DNA from: an uncultured Bacilli bacterium
Lineage (GTDB): Bacteria; Bacillota_I; Bacilli_A; RF39; UBA660
Direction of reading: 5' to 3'
Length of the DNA: 8,384 nt
NCBI GenBank assembly: GCA_910586295.1
Contig: CAJUGE010000058.1
Coordinates: 1 to 8,384, forward strand
The stretch's first letter is position 1. Every line of letters begins with the position of its first letter. The position numbers were made by a program, and so were the translations under genes. Below are positions 7,397 through 8,384 of this stretch, one piece after another. The notes under the pieces are model-generated. The model had not been told where the DNA came from and ran no database searches. It was given only the letters and a program-made list of their open reading frames with translations.

Positions 7397-7909
7397 TCAT
7401 TTAAAAATTGGCCAAATTCTAAACTCAACTTTTCCAACTATATCCTCTTTTGATATAAAACCATAGCTTCTGCTATCTTGAGAATTAATTCTATTATCAC
7501 CTACTACAAAATAACTATCTTCTGGAATTACATCAACTTCTAACACTTCAATATTATAATCTTCAGTCTCACCATTTCTAACAAAGTCTTCTTCTATTTC
7601 TTTTCCATCTATATATAGTTTATTCTCTTTATACTCAATATGTTCCCCAGGTAACCCAATAACTCTTTTTATCATATATTTAGACTGTTCACTTTCTAGG
7701 ACAATTACTTCAAATCTTTTAACATCACTAATCCTATATTTTAATTTATTCAATAAGAAAACTTCTCCTTCTTCATAGTTCGGTGTCATAGAAGGTCCTA
7801 CTACCTGCTGAAAAGATACAACATATACAAAGACAATCAACACTAACAATGCTATAACCAAATACTTCGAAGCATCTTTAAAAAACTCTTTTACATCTCT
7901 CATATCCAT
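7397..7909 (-). CDS. lepB: Type I signal peptidase (S26 family)
   Basis: This is a membrane-bound serine protease that removes signal peptides from exported preproteins on the outer face of the membrane. It has 170 residues from the preferred ATG at 7909, a normal length for Gram-positive enzymes. Residues 16-32 form the single N-terminal membrane anchor. The box B motif GPSMTP carries the catalytic Ser40, and the box D motif MIKRVIGLPGE carries the general-base Lys81. The VVGDNR..S.DSR motif (about residues 135-148) is the conserved box E. All catalytic elements are present, so the enzyme should be active. The longest frame begins with GTG at 7918, but that codon lies inside the GGTGA ribosome binding site and only about 10 nt after the predicted transcription start. 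It is transcribed from the promoter at 7935-7963 and followed closely by the PH-domain gene. The neighbouring exported proteins are plausible substrates, but general housekeeping use is equally likely (SipS/LepB type). Confidence 0.96.
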   Translation of the reverse strand: MDMRDVKEFFKDASKYLVIALLVLIVFVYVVSFQQVVGPSMTPNYEEGEVFLLNKLKYRISDVKRFEVIVLESEQSKYMIKRVIGLPGEHIEYKENKLYIDGKEIEEDFVRNGETEDYNIEVLEVDVIPEDSYFVVGDNRINSQDSRSYGFISKEDIVGKVEFRIWPIFK

Positions 7910-7914
7910 ATTAT

Positions 7915-7919
7915 TCACC
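7915..7919 (-). promoter_or_regulatory. Ribosome binding site deciding the lepB start
   Basis: GGTGA, complementary to the 3' end of 16S rRNA, lies 5 nt before the ATG at 7909. The GTG inside it would give a frame three residues longer but has no ribosome binding site of its own and a leader of only about 10 nt, so ATG 7909 is preferred. Confidence 0.65.
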
Positions 7920-7934
7920 GCTTATTATAAATAA

Positions 7935-7963
7935 ATTATAACACGCACTTTTTAATAAGTAAA
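7935..7963 (-). promoter_or_regulatory. Sigma-A type promoter of the signal peptidase/PH operon
   Basis: On the minus strand a -35 box TTTACT (7963-7958) is followed after 17 nt by a consensus -10 TATAAT (7940-7935) with an upstream TG (TGTTATAAT), that is, an extended -10. Transcription should begin near 7928, about 19 nt before the ATG at 7909. A small inverted repeat (CTAGT/ACTAG, 7969-7983) lies just upstream of the -35 box and may be incidental. Confidence 0.75.
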
Positions 7964-7985
7964 TGCAACTAGTCACTTACTAGAC

Positions 7986-8018
7986 AAAAAAAGTAAGTAA
8001 AATTTTTCTTACTTACTT
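7986..8018 (-). terminator. Intrinsic terminator of the Pro-rich protein gene, overlapping its stop codon
   Basis: Read on the minus strand, AAGTAAGTAA (8018-8009) pairs perfectly with TTACTTACTT (8000-7991) across an 8-nt loop, followed by five more T residues (7990-7986). The stem includes the last two sense codons and the TAA stop. It has a low GC content (2 of 10 pairs), so it is a weak hairpin, but perfect pairing and the U tract support termination before the signal peptidase promoter. Confidence 0.72.
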
Positions 8019-8384
8019 AATATTAAAGTATTAGTCTCATAATCATAGCTTGCTTCAATATCCTCTTTAACTTGTAATAATTCATCTTTTAAAGCATTCA
8101 ACTCTTCTATTGTTGAATCAACGTCATCATAACTATATGAATCATATCCGTAGTCTTCATCATCATCATCGCCACCACCAGGTGCAGGTGTAACTTCATC
8201 GCCACCGACAAATCCATTATTATCCCCAGTTCCAGGAGTTTGATCAGGTCTATCTTGTTCAGGTTTATCAGGATCTGTTGGTTTATCAGGATCTGTTGGC
8301 TTATCAGGATCTGTTGGTTTATCAGGTTCTGTTGGTTGATCAGGATCTGTTGGTTTATCAGGTTCTGTTGGTTGATCAGGATCT
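8009..8384 (-). CDS. C-terminal end of Pro-rich (DPDKPT)n repeat surface-type protein, 5' end outside window
   Basis: An open frame enters at the right edge and gives 124 codons plus a TAA stop. It starts with at least seven hexapeptide units of the form [DE]PD[KQ]P[TE], typical of cell-wall-spanning or extended stalk regions of Gram-positive surface proteins. A Gly/Pro/Asp-rich stretch follows (PGTGDNNGFVGG, then PAPGGGDDDDED). Then comes a short Tyr/Asp-rich part and a helical segment with heptad-like spacing (STIEELNALKDELLQVKEDI), ending in YDYETNTLILSK. The usual LPXTG motif, hydrophobic segment and positive tail that normally follow such a Pro-rich region are absent. If the protein is at the surface, it must be anchored by its unseen N-terminus or by association. 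The N-terminal function is not visible. An intrinsic terminator overlaps its last codons. Confidence 0.88.
   Translation of the reverse strand, partial: DPDQPTEPDKPTDPDQPTEPDKPTDPDKPTDPDKPTDPDKPEQDRPDQTPGTGDNNGFVGGDEVTPAPGGGDDDDEDYGYDSYSYDDVDSTIEELNALKDELLQVKEDIEASYDYETNTLILSK
8258..8383 (-). repeat. Tandem 18-bp repeats encoding [DE]PD[KQ]P[TE]
   Basis: Seven consecutive 18-bp units lie within the window and continue past the right edge. The last (8275-8258) ends in Glu instead of Thr. The two units DPDQPT and EPDKPT form a 36-bp block that is repeated exactly at 8348-8383 and 8312-8347. Such near-identical units are prone to slippage and to collapse in short-read assemblies. Confidence 0.95.

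Noticed and set aside
7969..7983. Short inverted repeat CTAGT-N5-ACTAG upstream of the lepB promoter
   Set aside because: A 5-bp arm is too short to distinguish from chance in AT-rich sequence, though it is worth remembering if conserved.
8258..8383. Regular direct repeats considered as a CRISPR array
   Set aside because: Units are contiguous 18-bp in-frame codons with no unique spacers and encode a Pro-rich protein.
1..8384. Mycoplasma-type code (TGA as Trp)
   Set aside because: The lepB and PH-domain genes end in TGA just before the next ribosome binding site or promoter, and Trp residues are encoded by TGG.

Overview
The window is very AT-rich, and all the credible genes lie on the minus strand. 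It looks like a chromosomal segment of a low-GC Bacillota, possibly an uncultured gut Bacilli lineage. That placement is inferred from composition, AGGAGG-type ribosome binding sites, sigma-A type promoters and the protein families; no marker gene fixes the taxon. The signal peptidase and PH-domain genes both end in TGA with the next gene close behind, and Trp is TGG in the genes. This argues for the standard bacterial code and against the Mycoplasma code.

In the direction of transcription (high to low coordinates) the layout is as follows. (1) 8384-8009 is the C-terminal end of a surface-type protein with DPDKPT/EPDQPT hexapeptide repeats. Its intrinsic terminator overlaps the stop codon. 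(2) An extended -10 promoter at 7935-7963 drives a type I signal peptidase (7909-7397), followed after 17 nt by a small cytoplasmic PH-like domain protein (7379-6966). (3) A second extended -10 promoter, whose -35 box contains the stop codon of the PH gene, drives a secreted protein with two Big_2 Ig-like domains joined by an Asn/Gly/Ser linker (6911-5619). It ends in an intrinsic terminator at 5610-5581. (4) A 200-bp AT-rich intergenic region carries a perfect 10-bp inverted repeat and a third strong promoter. This drives a giant surface protein gene that starts at 5418 and runs without a stop codon off the left edge (1806 codons seen). The gene covers 65% of the window and is easy to miss because its stop codon lies outside.

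The giant protein has an N-terminal membrane segment, a short region that recalls pseudopilins, several Ig-like domains, and then four cycles of a composite module (FIVAR-like helical bundle, Ig-like domain, DUF5011-like domain). It then passes into tandem DUF5011 domains that continue outside the window. All eight of its extracellular cysteines fall in four closely spaced pairs.

Taken together the window reads as a cell-surface or adhesin locus: three exported repeat proteins around one signal peptidase. The peptidase may process these exported proteins, but nothing in the sequence proves it is dedicated to them. No sortase motif, transposase, CRISPR, tRNA or rRNA is visible. Two start codons differ from the longest-ORF choice: the signal peptidase and the Big_2 protein both probably start at an ATG nine bases inside a GTG that is itself part of the ribosome binding site.
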